64,000 bases of DNA from Symbiodinium microadriaticum (taxonomy: Eukaryota > Sar > Dinophyceae > Suessiales > Symbiodiniaceae), in NCBI GenBank assembly GCA_001939145.1, contig LSRX01000853.1:205619-269618 (forward strand). Direction: 5' to 3'. Shown one piece after another: positions 40,791 to 53,567 of this stretch. The first letter of the stretch is position 1; every line of letters begins with the position of its first letter. The position numbers and the translations under genes are program-made. Below the pieces are notes generated by a model, which worked only from the letters and a program-made list of their open reading frames with translations, ran no database searches and was not told the DNA's origin.

Positions 40791-43080
40791 AGGCATATTA
40801 TAGTATCTGGGTACATGGACCCTAAGGGTTACAGCCCAAGCATCAGTTAGACAAGTGTCTTGGTTCCTGAGCGCTCAACCTCAGTTTCAAAACCCGAAAC
40901 TGTCATTGGTTTCTAGCTACTCGCCTAGCATGCATATCGTTCTTCAGTTGCCTTGCACATGTCCTGTGTTTTGGCCCTTCCGTCGGCCGTAAGTTGTTGA
41001 CCCAGCAGCGTGTTTGCCCCTGTGGCATTGTAGATCAACCACTCGAATCGATATTTTACACTTGTTTCGATCTTGGCAAAACAAGGGCGTCTCGCAGGAT
41101 TGAAGGGTTGATTTGTTAGGGTTCAAAAATGGGGGTGAAAGTGTAAAGGGTGGGGTGGTGTGGAGTCCCAGGGTGGGGTCAGCCGTTGCTCGCTCTCGGC
41201 CCCCACCTGGTGATTCAGGGCCGCCGCACCGGCCTGGGATTTGGCTTCGGATTCCCTGCCCCAAGCGCCCAAGTTGAATTCTTCAACATGTCAAGCGAAA
41301 TGAGTTAAGTTCGGCAAAGTGAAGGCCATATTATTTCCATGCACACTTCAAGAGACTTGAAGGGCTCTAGCGTACTGTTCGGTTTAGGACAGTTGGGGCT
41401 CAGTTGTTGGCGCTTGCCGTTGGCGTGCTTGTGGTAAGGATCACGGTTTAGGCTGCTACTACACACAGAGCAGCCTACAACAGAGAAGGGACCAGGGTCT
41501 ACCATCCGCCCCAGAACCCAAGACTGCTCAACCCTAGTCCCTTGTCCCCAAATTCGTCGCCCAAACCTAAACCTCAAAGAGGGGCTCGGGATTCTACAGA
41601 GTCGTGGTCGTTTCAATCCCGGGAAACTTCGAATGTTGCATCTACACCCACACAAGCTCACAGAAGGGCATGCTGTACAGATGCAAAAGTCTTTCGACTA
41701 GGTATGGACGTGTAGCCATGTCTACATACTCGCAGAGCCGTACATAACAAAGCACCTTGAAATCATCCTCCTCGCTACCAGCACAGCGAATGCTTGAGGC
41801 CTGAACCCTCAAGGCCTGGAGCAAGAACTACGGGGTTGAGCCCGACCCATGAACCCTCGACGCCTGTGACCTAAACCATCCTGAAGCTGCATCTTGGGTC
41901 GCTGGCGATGCCCTTGTCGCAGCTCGCTGCACCAGCTGCCCGGTTGCTTTGATGGAAAATCGAGCAGGGCGACGGGGTGTGCGCGGTCATGGGCACTCAA
42001 AGCTGAAATGGGTTGCATTAGAACATGTCTCACAGACCTTCAACATGGTCGAAGCTTGAATGAAATCAAACCAAGATACGGAGGGGAACGTCAGCTGTTG
42101 CAGCTTTCGGTTTCGTTCGAACACATCGACGAGCAAGAACGTAAGCCACAAACTAATCTCGATCCCAGCGCAATCTGGCAAACCTGGTGCCAAGCCGAAA
42201 TTCCCGTATCAGATTAATTATAGCATCCAAGCCAGCCAAAGCCTTGCACATCCCCCGGCCAAGAAACTGCAGCACTGGAGCTGCAACTCCGAGGCTCTTG
42301 TGCCCCATATACATCTTGTTCTTAGAACTCAATCTAAAATCGCCATGCCCTACGCTCTGCCCTTTTCGCGCAAAGGCCTTGCAGAAGCTTCCGAGGAGGC
42401 CGCCTCTCGTGATTCTTATGATGTTGCTGATAGTTGGCTTTTTGGAGCCGCGTGGTCCGAAGAATTACTGTTAGGGGGGACTCATGGGTTCAGGGAGTGC
42501 TGGCATGCAGCTGATTGCGGCCATGTTGATCTGCAGCGTTTGCAGGATCAGATTGACCGCAGGAGCGCTTCAGCCGAGGTCTCGGGCCCTTGTCAGGGCC
42601 TTACTTGGTGCGATAGCATTGTGAGTTTCAGGGGTGATTCATTCAGACTTCGTAGAAAAGTTGTGCCACCAACTCTTGGGGGTCGGGTCTCTTTCAGGAG
42701 ACCACCCAAGCCACGGGGAGCGACAAACTCTGCCGTGCTTCAACCCTTCTCATGGGTAAACTATCCGTTCCCCTTCAAGCGCTACATCTCAAAAACCAGA
42801 TCGAGGCACGGCTGGCAAACCGGAGTGACTTCTGAGGCATGCACCACCACCGCCCGATGCGGCGGAGTTGCTGGCCTTATTGCGTCAGGGCTGAGTTGAC
42901 ATGGCAGGCTTCCGGCCTTCAACACTTAAAGGGTCGATTTTTTTACCGGATTGGCACCTACAAAAAGGGAAAGGCTGGCTAAGCTCTAGGAGGATTGTCT
43001 TGATGGATGCTCCTGAACAGGGTCCGGTTCGTGTCCGGTGCAGCCCGAAGTTGATGCGCTACAGAAGAAGTCGCTTTCTC
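40791..43080. other. unassigned DNA
   Basis: Typical local composition resumes. A plus-strand frame at 42,060-42,899 (279 codons) is the longest, but it begins in sequence that is equally open in other frames and has no known motif. Words like CCCTAAACC and GGTTTAGG are scattered. Confidence 0.35.
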
Positions 43081-43351
43081 TCAGACGTTAGACTCGTTGG
43101 ACATGCATATTGCTTCTCTGCCGAGTGGCACATCTCGCATCGCTGCAGGTGGCGATTGTGCGGCCTTCATGTACACTGCGCTCACGTCTGATGTGAAAGA
43201 TAGTATGCACAATGTGACTGTCTGAACGAGAACATGACATAAGCAACAGACACGACAATCACACATGGCACTGGTAGTGGGTCGTACGGTCGCGAAGCAA
43301 AGGGCTGTTTCAATGCCACCCTGACGACCTAAACGCTCTTCTTCTTCTTCT

Positions 43352-43386
<35 letters not shown>

Positions 43387-43969
43387 TTGTTGTGGTTGTT
43401 GTTGTGGTGGTTGTTGTTGTTGATCAGGGCGACACTGAAACACATGATCTTTATTGGCCATGGCAGGCATGGCCATGACAGCATGGCTCAGCAATTCGGA
43501 TTATAACAATGTAATCAAGCTGGGTACTCCGGCCCAAAGCGTGAATCAGGTCCTGCGTCATTACCAACCAGAGGAAGCTTGCTGGCCACATAATATTGAC
43601 ATGACGCACCTTTGGCACTCGCCTTCGCAAGCCCTTGGAATTTGGGCCTGAGGCACCTTTTCCGCCGAAGGAGTGCCAGTGCGCGCCGGGAGTGGCCAGC
43701 TGGAATTAAGCATCTGAGTGCGAGGTATGGACTGCGCTGACGGATTTGAAGTGAGGAATTCAGGGTGCTCTGTGTTGCGACGTTTTCTGTTCTGTTGGGG
43801 TGGAGGGATGTGGAGGAATTGAGGATGCAATGGCTTGAGATCGGGATGTGGTTGTTGTGGTTCCGTGGGGCATACTGACCCCAAGCACTGCGAAAGGACA
43901 TCTAACATGTCGTTGGTTGTTCAAAGCAGAGGTGGTTGCGGTAGGGGTAGTTGGAACCCGAGATTCCAA
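43081..43969 (-). CDS. possible Gln/Pro-rich protein gene
   Basis: Two minus-strand frames could be exons of one gene. The first (43,561-43,908) opens with ATG and is Pro/Gln/His-rich (PQQPHPDLKPLHPQFLHIP). The second (43,330-43,494) has a poly-Gln run interrupted by Pro and followed by poly-Glu (43,336-43,425), encoded by (CTG/TTG)n and (CTT)n. Either could equally be simple repeat read by chance. No family recognised. Confidence 0.25.
43336..43425. repeat. (CTT)n / (GTTGCT)n / (GTT)n trinucleotide repeat
   Basis: Trinucleotide run that would encode Glu and Gln tracts on the minus strand. Confidence 0.9.
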
Positions 43970-44131
43970 CCCTAAACAACCCTAAACCGAATTCCTAACT
44001 CAGGTCGTGCTGAGCTGGGCGCTTGCCCGTCGCCTCTCGCCGTGACGACTTCATGGCTCATGTTCGAGTAGTGAGTTGTCTCGAACTCTTCCAGAGAATA
44101 AGCTTTCCGGTATAGTATATCAATCGATGTA
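43970..44131. other. spacer with CCCTAAA words
   Basis: Contains AACCCTAAACAACCCTAAACC near 43,968-43,989, a telomere-like pair of words in internal DNA. Confidence 0.5.
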
Positions 44132-44213
44132 AAATATATATATATATATATATATAGATACATAGATACATAGATACATAGATACATAGATAGATAGATA
44201 CATACATACATAC

Positions 44214-44249
<36 letters not shown>
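44132..44249. repeat. (AT)n / (GATA)n / (CATA)n microsatellite
   Basis: AT run followed by ATAGATAC and CATACATA units. Confidence 0.93.
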
Positions 44250-46340
44250 TTTTTTGTGCTTTCATGTTTGCCCTTTCGCCAGATCAACAGCATGGCTTGC
44301 TTCGGTGATTGCTAAGGCTTCCATTGCTATTGAATATTGATGATGCTCTGACACGTGCGGTTGTGGTTTCTAGCTTGTCATATGGCTCTTATTCCTGGTA
44401 TTGCCCAGGACGAGGAGATTCTTCGCTGGTGGAAGGCAGCGACTCGAATCAATAGCTTTATGTAAACATCCATAGGTAGAGTTCACCCATGTCACCATAA
44501 GGTATCTCTGTCAGCTAAACCTGAGGTCAATCGTAAGACAAATGTGATGTCGTAAGAAACATATTGATGTGCACCCGTACTTGGACTAAGGTACCTCTAT
44601 CGGCTTCGAGCCGAGGCTGCTGTGCGGCAGGCCGTAGGACTAGTTCGACTTGATGCATGCGGCTGATGTGGCGAGGAAGCCGATTTGCGCCGCCAAATGG
44701 ATGGCCCTATACTGCAGAACAGTTGACAGTGAAGAGTCACAATGACATGTCGCAAGATAGCCGATACCCGTGGTACAATGAATACACTAGCTTTAATTTT
44801 TTCCTAAAACAGGCCCAGTGTCCGACAGACTCCTTATCTTCTTGTCTTCTCGCCGCGCAGATCGCTGCAGAGTTACCCAGCTTTGAAATTCATAACATCG
44901 TCGCCACATGGCTTTCCAACGAAAACGACACGAGAGGGTCCACACTATGATGATTCTAGCGGCTTGAAGGTTGGGTGGATCTTCGCGACAGACTCGACAT
45001 GTCATCAAACCTTCCGGAAGAAAAGCACGCATGGCCCCTGTTGCGAAGTTGCTGCCGACTTTTTGAGCCCACCGCATTTGGGTTGGCTTCGGGTCACTAT
45101 GAACACAGACAGCACGCCGGATGTTTCGTCGCACGTAGTGAGAGATGTAATGCTTCTGAGAAAACAAGCATGTTTCACCATTACCTGCGCAGGTATGCAC
45201 AATTGCATAAACTGAGAGAGAAGCAGCTGCAGAAGCTGGCGGGTTGATGTGCAGTGTTGGTAACCAGCTCTGCATGTCAAATGACATAATGCAGCATGTG
45301 CGCATGAAGCTGACGAGTTCTGTCACTGATTTAGCCTCGGGTTGTGTGGGCAAGCTCGTTCAAACACAGCGGCGTGCGTCAGACTGAGTTGTTGCGTAGT
45401 GCTCTTTGAGCAGCAACATAAGCTTTCGATTATTGTGATGCTAGACTCTAAACTGCTAAACTCACTGGCCAATAATTATGCGGAGGAAAATCACAGGGTA
45501 TGATGTTCCTCGTTTGCACAACCTTTGAGGCTAGTACTTGGTGCACTTTCCGTGTAGCTGCAGCAAGACGATGCCATAACCGCTCTGGACATGTCTTTGC
45601 AACTGATATTTGACTCAGACGCCTCACTGGTGCTAATGCTTCCTGAGTGAACACGGGGTGGGTGCAGAATGGGCATAGCGACATATTGAGATGTGACTCA
45701 GCAACTCGGAAGCAGCAAGAGACTTTCTATGCCGTGCTGACTGGAACGACCATCAATGAACGGACGAGATGCAGCCTAAGCCTGTAAGATCACAAACTCG
45801 CGAAACCCCGAAAAGACTCCTGCTGAAACCTAGGCACTTCGTGTTCAGCCACGGGGCAGAGCAAGGAAGGAAGCAACTCCTGCCTTGATCCATTTCGACA
45901 CGGCCTGGCCCCGCCAGCTTCAACTCAGTTTGGATCAGGAAACAGTCGGGAGACAGCTGCTTGCTGATGTGCAAGACTTCTACAGAGGTGTCCTCTCCAG
46001 ATGAGGCTTTTGGATTTTAATCAGTGGCCGTTTGGAGGCAGTAAGGAGCACGGGCTCAGCTTCGCCCAAGTGTCGCACCCCCCCATAAGCCCCTTCGAGC
46101 TTAGAGACTTAGAGCTTACGGGTGTGGGGCAGCGAAAAGGAACGAGGCTGAAGCGGTAAGCGTGCCAACGACAACATAAGGAGCCCAGCCTTCTGCCTAC
46201 AAAGCAATCTGGAAAACAGGTCATAATCATAAGTTGTTGAAACGTCGCAAACCGGAGATGCCAAATTCCAGCAGAAATCCACACCCGGGCTCACGGAGGC
46301 TAATTGCGGAGGTATGTAAGGGCGCGTGCGCATTGGAGAA
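44250..46340. other. unassigned; may hold the last dynein exon
   Basis: No confident gene. The final dynein heavy chain exon (family end: HW..RG.ALL.QL) should lie below 46,848 on the minus strand. A weak candidate follows an AG near 45,590 and reads SGYGIVLLQL before a stop, without the expected Trp. Confidence 0.3.
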
Positions 46341-46560
46341 ACGTATACGGCCATGTGTGTGCCCATATATATATATATGTGTGTGTGTGCACACAAGGGC
46401 AGATGGATGCATAAACATGTGGATGCATTCACAAATGGGTGTATGTAGGCAGGCAGGTAGGCCGGCAGTCAGGCAGGCAGGCAGGCAGGCATGCATTATG
46501 TGTGTATGTACTTTTGTGTGAGCACGCGTGTATGTGTCTATGTGTGTATGTATGCCAGTG
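46341..46560. repeat. low-complexity ATAT/GTGT/GGCA tract
   Basis: ATATAT and GTGTGT runs, then GGCAGGCAGGCA and GTATGT units. Confidence 0.7.
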
Positions 46561-46847
46561 ATGCAAGTAACCTTATAGAATTTATGGATGTATGCATGTA
46601 CTTGGTTGCTCAGTCACAGGTACTGGTACTGATTTACTGTGTAGGACATGTGTTACTCATAAGCCCTTACGCACAATCATGCAAAACTAACCCCTGGGGT
46701 TAGCATGTTATTATTGAACATCAGGATGAGATTAGCTCCTAAGGAGCACCAAGTCTAATCCTTATGTACTTTACACGTGTATGCTCTGAAACTCACCGTT
46801 GATTCGGCAAGACTTTTTGCCAGAGTGGCTAGGTGCAAATTCCCAGC

Positions 46848-46928
46848 CTGATCCGTCGGGAGTTCGAGGTAGAGCACGAAGTTCGTTGAGTGCCCGGTCG
46901 TTAGCAGCGTCCCCTTGCGTGAGAGGAC
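46848..46928 (-). CDS. dynein heavy chain exon (TTGHSTNFV block)
   Basis: 81 nt, VLSRKGTLLTTGHSTNF then VLYLELPTDQ. Acceptor GTGCAG|G, donor CAG|GCTGGG (GC type). One final exon should follow. Confidence 0.95.
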
Positions 46929-49134
46929 CTGCACAGTGCTGGATTGGCGAACCTTTTGGGTACCCATGAGCTCTGAAGATAGCCTCTGAGCAAGTGTCTC
47001 GCTCGATAGTACGGTAACACATGTAGTTGAGTCTCAGCTGAGCCGAACGGCGCCAGTGAAAACCCTCTAACCTCCCCGACTTCTTACTACTTCGTCAGGT
47101 CTTTGTTCTTGCAGGCCTAAGGAAGTAGTAGAAACTGCAGCCAGCACTTGACCAAAGCCCTTTGAGCGGTGAACGCGGTGATCAAACGCATCACAAAGGC
47201 AAGATTTTGCACGGCGCTGCCACAAACAATACCCGAAAACAAGGCCAGGCCACTTCGAAATCCCCGAATGTTCACTTCGCCCTGCAACTTTGCCTTGTAG
47301 GTTGGGCAGCGGTAGTCTTTCGGGTTGGGCTTGCGGTCCTTGTCAAGGCTTTTTGAAAACAGCTCTAAACACTTTCTCCCCAATAGCGGCCCAAGTTCCA
47401 AACCCTAAAGTGCTTCTGCCCAAAGGGTCTTTTCAAAAGCGCGGTCTGTATCTCAGGAATAAGAATGATTTGAGTGTTTAGGCCCAAGGAAACGTACCCA
47501 AAAGCTCCAAGCCCTCCAGCGCTGAAGCTCTAACGAAATCTCTCAACATCAACCTCTGAGCCTCAACCGCTCGAAAAAAATATGTCTTCCGATTGTGTTG
47601 CGGCATTATGGGAATCAGACGTCTCTGTCTGAAGGCTTAGGCTTTTCCGGTTCAGGATGCTAAGAATTTATGATTCCAGCGTTATCAAGGCTGGTCCCAA
47701 GCGTCAGACTCAGCGTTCAGTCTTGGCCGATCTTTAAGCATTTGCCGGGCTCCAGAACGAAGACTTCGAAACCCTAAACCCGAGTTGCTTGGCTGACGGC
47801 CGAAACTGTCAAAACCTCCTACTAATCTACTAACTTCTACTACGGCCCGAGCTCTCCGGGGATCCTTAAACCCGAAACCCCGGTCGCGCCCTGGTCCTTG
47901 ACCGGCAAGAACCAAAGCGAAGGCAATTCCGTGAAGAGCACCTTGGGCTGGGACTCCTGGACCTGAGCTTTGAACTTTACAGTATAGTTGTAGCTGTTTC
48001 GCGGCTTCGGAAATCGGCTCTGGTCGAGGGGTGTGTCGGTTGGGTCTTAGGATTGAAACATACGCCGAAACCAGACAACAAAGTTTTCAATCGACTACAA
48101 CTAGAAAATGCATCCAATGCTCGCTGTTACAGCTTGCTGGCAGTGTCTCGAGGCTTTGTCTTGCAACCCAATCCACGACATGAACTCGGGACGTACCCAG
48201 TATCTAAGCGCATGCTCCAAGATGCGCCCAACTTATCTTATCGTGGAGTCAAATTTGTGCTACTTCCTTCGCAGAAGTGCGGCGGCACCTGCTCTGACTT
48301 GGCTTGCCTTCTACGGTTCACATGTTGAAGTATCACTCACTCTCAGACAGTCTCTGAAGCGGTTCGTTTGCAGGCTTGCAGGTCAGTACCAGTACTGCCG
48401 CTGCTCTCCGAGCCCCTGTGTGGCAGCCGCAAGGGGCGCACCATGTGGGTGTCGTTGTCCCAGCGTGCGCCTTCACGCAAACCATACGCAAAGCTGAAGA
48501 CTGCAACCACCTACCACAGGACTCTTGGGGATGCTGTGGCCAATTGATCCCCGCTGCACCTTCCATGAAGAGGCCGTAGATGTAGACGCCATCCTGCATG
48601 AATGTCTGCGTGACATGGACGGATGTCTTCAGCGACGAGGATTATCCAAGACATCTCCTCCAGGCTTCCTCCTGATACTATGCCCCATGAACTGTCAAAG
48701 GGTAGGTCCTCGAGGTCCACTAGACCTGAGCCCTCACCCGAAAAGCCCATCAGCGCCTAATCGCAGCTGAGTCCCAACACCGATAGGACACACGTCCCAT
48801 CCCGGCCTCCGGAGCAACAATCAATTCCTTGGTCTGCGCTTCCAATAGCGTTTTTATTCCACCCCACCGACTCTGTGGAGCAAGAAGAGAAATCCCGCTG
48901 CGAGCTGCGAGCTTCCCTTGAGAATATCTTGCGGGCTGTCGAACTTCCTTTGAATATATCTTGAGGGCTGCTTGAGGGAGTCCTTACATGCATCGCCTGA
49001 GCTGGCCACGTGCAAGTTCACAACACCCCCCCATGAAACAATAGTAGTGGTTGTCGTCGTGTAGCGGTAGTAGCTGTCGTCGTCGTCGTCGAAGTAGAAG
49101 TAGAAGAAGTAGTAGAAGTAGTAGTAGTATCAGC

Positions 49135-49187
<53 letters not shown>

Positions 49188-49205
49188 AAGTACTAGTAGA
49201 AGTAC

Positions 49206-49239
<34 letters not shown>

Positions 49240-49350
49240 CGTGGTGGTGGTGGTGGTGGTGGTGGTGGTGGTGGCGGTGGTGGTGGTGGTTGTAGTAGCA
49301 GTAGTAAAGTAGTAGTAGTAGTCGTCGTCGTCGTAGTGGTAGTGGTGGTA

Positions 49351-49382
<32 letters not shown>

Positions 49383-49422
49383 CGTGGTGGTGGTGGTGGT
49401 GGTGGTGGTGGTAGTAGTAGTA

Positions 49423-49456
<34 letters not shown>

Positions 49457-52400
49457 AAGTAGAAGTAGTAGTAGTAGTAGTATAAGTGGTAGTGGTAGTG
49501 GTAGTGGTAGTGGTAGTGGTGGTGGTAGTGAGAGTGATAGTGATAGTGGTAGTGGTAGTGGTAGCTGTAGTGGTAGTAGTAGAAGACGAAGTAGTAGCGG
49601 TAATCGTAGAGGTAGTGGTAGTGGTAGTGACCATGGTAGTGGTAGTCGCAATGGCAGTAGCACTAGCAGTAGCACCAGCAGCAGCACTAGTAGCAGCAGC
49701 AGCAGCAGTAGAACCCGCAGTGGCAGTGGCAGTAGCAGTGGCGGTGGCAGCTGCACTGGCAGTAGCCGTCGCAGCAGCAGCACAGCAGCATCAGTAGTAC
49801 AAGTAGTAGCTGTAAGTAAGTACGTATGTAAACAAGTAAACAAGTAAGTCTGAGTCTAGGTGCGCAACTAAACCCCTAAGTGGGTAAGTAAATCAGGTGG
49901 TAAGTAACTGCTGTTTAGAAGAAGCAGTAGTGTCAGTAGTGGCAGTAGTACCAGTAGTCGTCGTCGTCTTCGTCGCCGTCGTCACTCTGAGACTGAGGGC
50001 AAAGATGTGACCGTAAGAGTACACAGGAGTAGTAGCAGTGGGAGCAGCAGAAGCTGCAGCAGGCGCCGTCGTCGTCGGTGCTGATGCTGACGCGAAAACT
50101 AGTTCTGATGCAGAAATTTACAAACACAACACTGAAGTAACTAATTGTATAGAAGATGTGAAGATGAGGGAACGAACGGCCCCTGGCGATTCTGGACCAC
50201 AACGCATCTGAGACAAATGCCCGCTTGGGGTTGACAATGTTGTCCATGACCTGCACAGGAGCTGATGTTCAGTGTTACAGTGTCGAAGGCATCATGTCAA
50301 TGTCAAACTTGAAACTTGCGTTGTGAATGATTTTGCACAGAAGTTCGCATGTTCAAGTCTTCATGTGCTGGACTTGTTACTCTCATCGTGGGAAACACCA
50401 CGCTTCCGACTTTGCAGATAAACTCTCAAGTTTGATGTATATAGCCCGTACCTTAGCAGCTCATTGTGGGTGGAATGATCCCTTCACCGTTGCAAGGCTC
50501 GTTCGTCTCTCCAACAGCAGCACATTCAGCTTCCCATGCATGTTGAGGACAGGATAGTCGCATCCACGAAGACGTTTCGTGACATCCACCACGAGCGCCG
50601 CTTCAACTTCACCGCGAAGGTACTAAACACTGAAGCCCAGCTTCGTACATGCCCAGGTGCTTGCAACTTGGGTGCCTTTTGCGAGAAGGACAAGAGATCG
50701 ATCTCTTCGCCATGCTTCCGGGCATAGTTCTGCATGGCACCAGTGAAGAAGGCCTCGCACATCGTCATCCGAACATCGCCCCCTGATGCCGCACAGTATG
50801 ACCTACTACGAGATCGCAGAACCGGACCTGGGGGAAGAAGATTCCACTGATCCAGTGCACCGGCGGCGTGCGCCCCAAACTTAGCGTTTCGGGACGAGGC
50901 ATTGCCAGCTGTGCAGGTTATACTTATGTGTCGTTGTACATACAGGCATGTACCGATCGGCAGTCGCACTCATATCACCGCATTTGTGCAATCTGTCCCT
51001 GCCACGCTTTTCTGGAGTTCCACATCGTGGGTTGTGGGTTGGGGTCCCTTAGAGAGGGGCTCATTCCAGTTCTGGAAGAAGGCCACCCGCGCCAGAATGT
51101 CCGGAAACCAACCTCGGCCGATTGAAGACAGCTGCAAGCTCGGTGTTGCTTTTAATATGTGGTTGTTTTGACATTTCTGCTGTCCTAAGCACTCTTCACC
51201 AGGGACTCACTAGTGCAACTAGCTGGTATGAAGATCCACAAGGCTTTTTGAGTATGTGTGGATGTGTATATATTGTCTATTTACAGCGAACTCTCTGGAT
51301 GAGGGAAGTGAAGAAGCACGCAAAATCATCGGCGGGACAAGACAATGGGAACAACTCCCGGACAACAAAGGAAGCGAACTTGAACCCTCGAGCCCTAAAC
51401 CCTGAGACCCTGGCTGCTCAGCGGCTTCAACGAAAGAGGGCCCTTCTTGGACCTCCACTGCAGATGAACGTGACTGAGCACTCCGGGAATAGGGTTGGTG
51501 TTTGAACTTAGGACTGAGGTTTCGTGGTTTGACATTCACGACTCAGGATCGCAGGGACTGCAGTAGCTTCTAGCGATACGTGCAAGGAAGGAAGGAAGTA
51601 CAAGGCTGTTCGCCCGGCTTTCGAGTTTCTGGTCTCGGCCCCGCACCACATCTCTGGCACCTGTCCGAAGCAAGAACTACGGGGAGGCCGCCCAGCTACA
51701 GATGTGGGGATCCATAAGGTTTGTTGGGTCTGTCTAAGGCAAGGCTCACAGCTTTTTTACCGTAAGCCCCCAAGCCTCAGGCATGAGGCCACCGTGTCAA
51801 GAGCTTTCGTCACAAGCTTCAGAGACAGGAATCATGGAATCCACGAACATAGCGCCCAGGAGGTCTCACAGGCCCAAAGTAACCGACGCTGAGGATAACC
51901 CACGTAAAAAAAGCTGCATCATGCAACCCTACATAGCACAGCGCCGCTGGAGAGAAGGCTTGCGCCCAAAATCCAGAGCCCTGAAACAACATCCAAGGAG
52001 CCACGGACAATACAACCCAAATCCCATCACTACTGAAGCGGCCCGCCTCGTTAATGAAGAGTTGTTTCCCCAGCTCTTCCAGCTCGGCGGTCATGACCTT
52101 GGAGCAGGGCTTTACAGGCTATTGAGGTCGTTGCCAAAGGGTTTCCCTTTAGGGTTTACGGTTTAGGGCGGTGGCTTAGGGGTCGTTGGCCTCAACCTGT
52201 CTCTGGGCCCCTCACAATCAGGCCTTTGATGGCCTTGCGGAATGCCTGGCAATAGATGGTTGGCCGCCTCTTTCGATCCCAGGCTGACCTTCTACATATG
52301 TAAGCAGTGTGGGCTACAGTATCTTCCTTGCCTGGCCTGGCAGTTCAGAATGTCCAGCACCACCAGGGTGCACGGAAAACCCTCCCTGAGCCCTTAAACC

Positions 52401-53523
52401 GCTCTGAAATCGAAACCATGAACGAGAAATGGCTGTCTGCCTGAGTTTATTTCACCATGCCTTCAGCGAGCTGTCCATGGTTGTAAGCAGCTTGTTGTAA
52501 CCTCGGCTTTTCTGACATTCTCGGGCTGCTTTGCCGTCCATGCAAAGGACGCATGACTTGGCAGGCGGAACGGTTCACATGTCACGGATGGCGGAACGCT
52601 TGCTGCCCGTGCTGACCAAGGACCGAAGCAGCTTTTTTGGGGAGTTGTGTTGAAACTCACGGGCATCCTCTCATTCGGATCTTAGGACTTCCGAGCATGC
52701 AGAAGCTTTTCCGCGTTGTCGAGGCTCAGGTGCAGGATAATGCTGCCGCCCTGAGGGCATTGACGCGGGCCCCATGGGCAACACCCATGGCAGAACATTA
52801 AGTTAAACAGAAACTAAGTCGTACCGAGCTCGCGGCGGAGGCACTCTTGCTTGACAACGGTGTTCATGGATTCCTGTGTCTAGGATGACCGAGAGAGGTC
52901 TTCGGGTCAAGGTTGCAACGCTCTTGGGCTGCATGGCCTTTGTGTTCCGTGGGATGCGGGGTTTGTGGGCTGAAGCAAGTGCATGCGAACAGAAGTTTAA
53001 TCTAGATGACAAATCTGCGGTATGCGCACGGAAACCCAGAAAACTGCACAAGGGACCCAAACAGGATTAAGTGCATAACCAGATAAATGTACGAAGAAAC
53101 ACAACATACACAACCACATCTTCGCACGCTATCGCCGTTCTGTTTTCCAGCTTCAGGCCCCCAAAAAACTGAAGTTTCCGGTACTAGGGTATATCTATGT
53201 CTATGTGTGACTTGCTATATGAGCTTTGTTGTGTGTGTCTCCAAACCAGAACCCCAAATGCCAAAGTCCCGTAAAAATCTAAAGAAACCCTGAAACACCA
53301 AAACTTTCAAAGTCGCCACCGTCCATTTCCTCGTATCTGGTGGGGAACTTCTGCTCGCAAACATCCAGCCTGAGACAGTTGAGTCTGGTTCATCATTCAG
53401 TACTCAAACCTCAATACTGCACTGCCGCCAATACCATAGCAACAACTATCACCGGAATTGCTGAAACTGCTGTTAGCTTGTTATTGTCCTTATTATTATT
53501 GTTGTTGCTGCTGCCGTTGTGGT

Positions 53524-53567
<44 letters not shown>

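Noticed and set aside
48984..49843. Poly-Thr/poly-Leu/poly-Val frames of over 200 codons
   Set aside because: They are read from the TAG/TGG array, which lies in a dynein intron.
50526..50969. Single 147-codon minus-strand frame as an independent gene
   Set aside because: Only its middle (50,676-50,782) is a dynein exon; the rest runs into introns.
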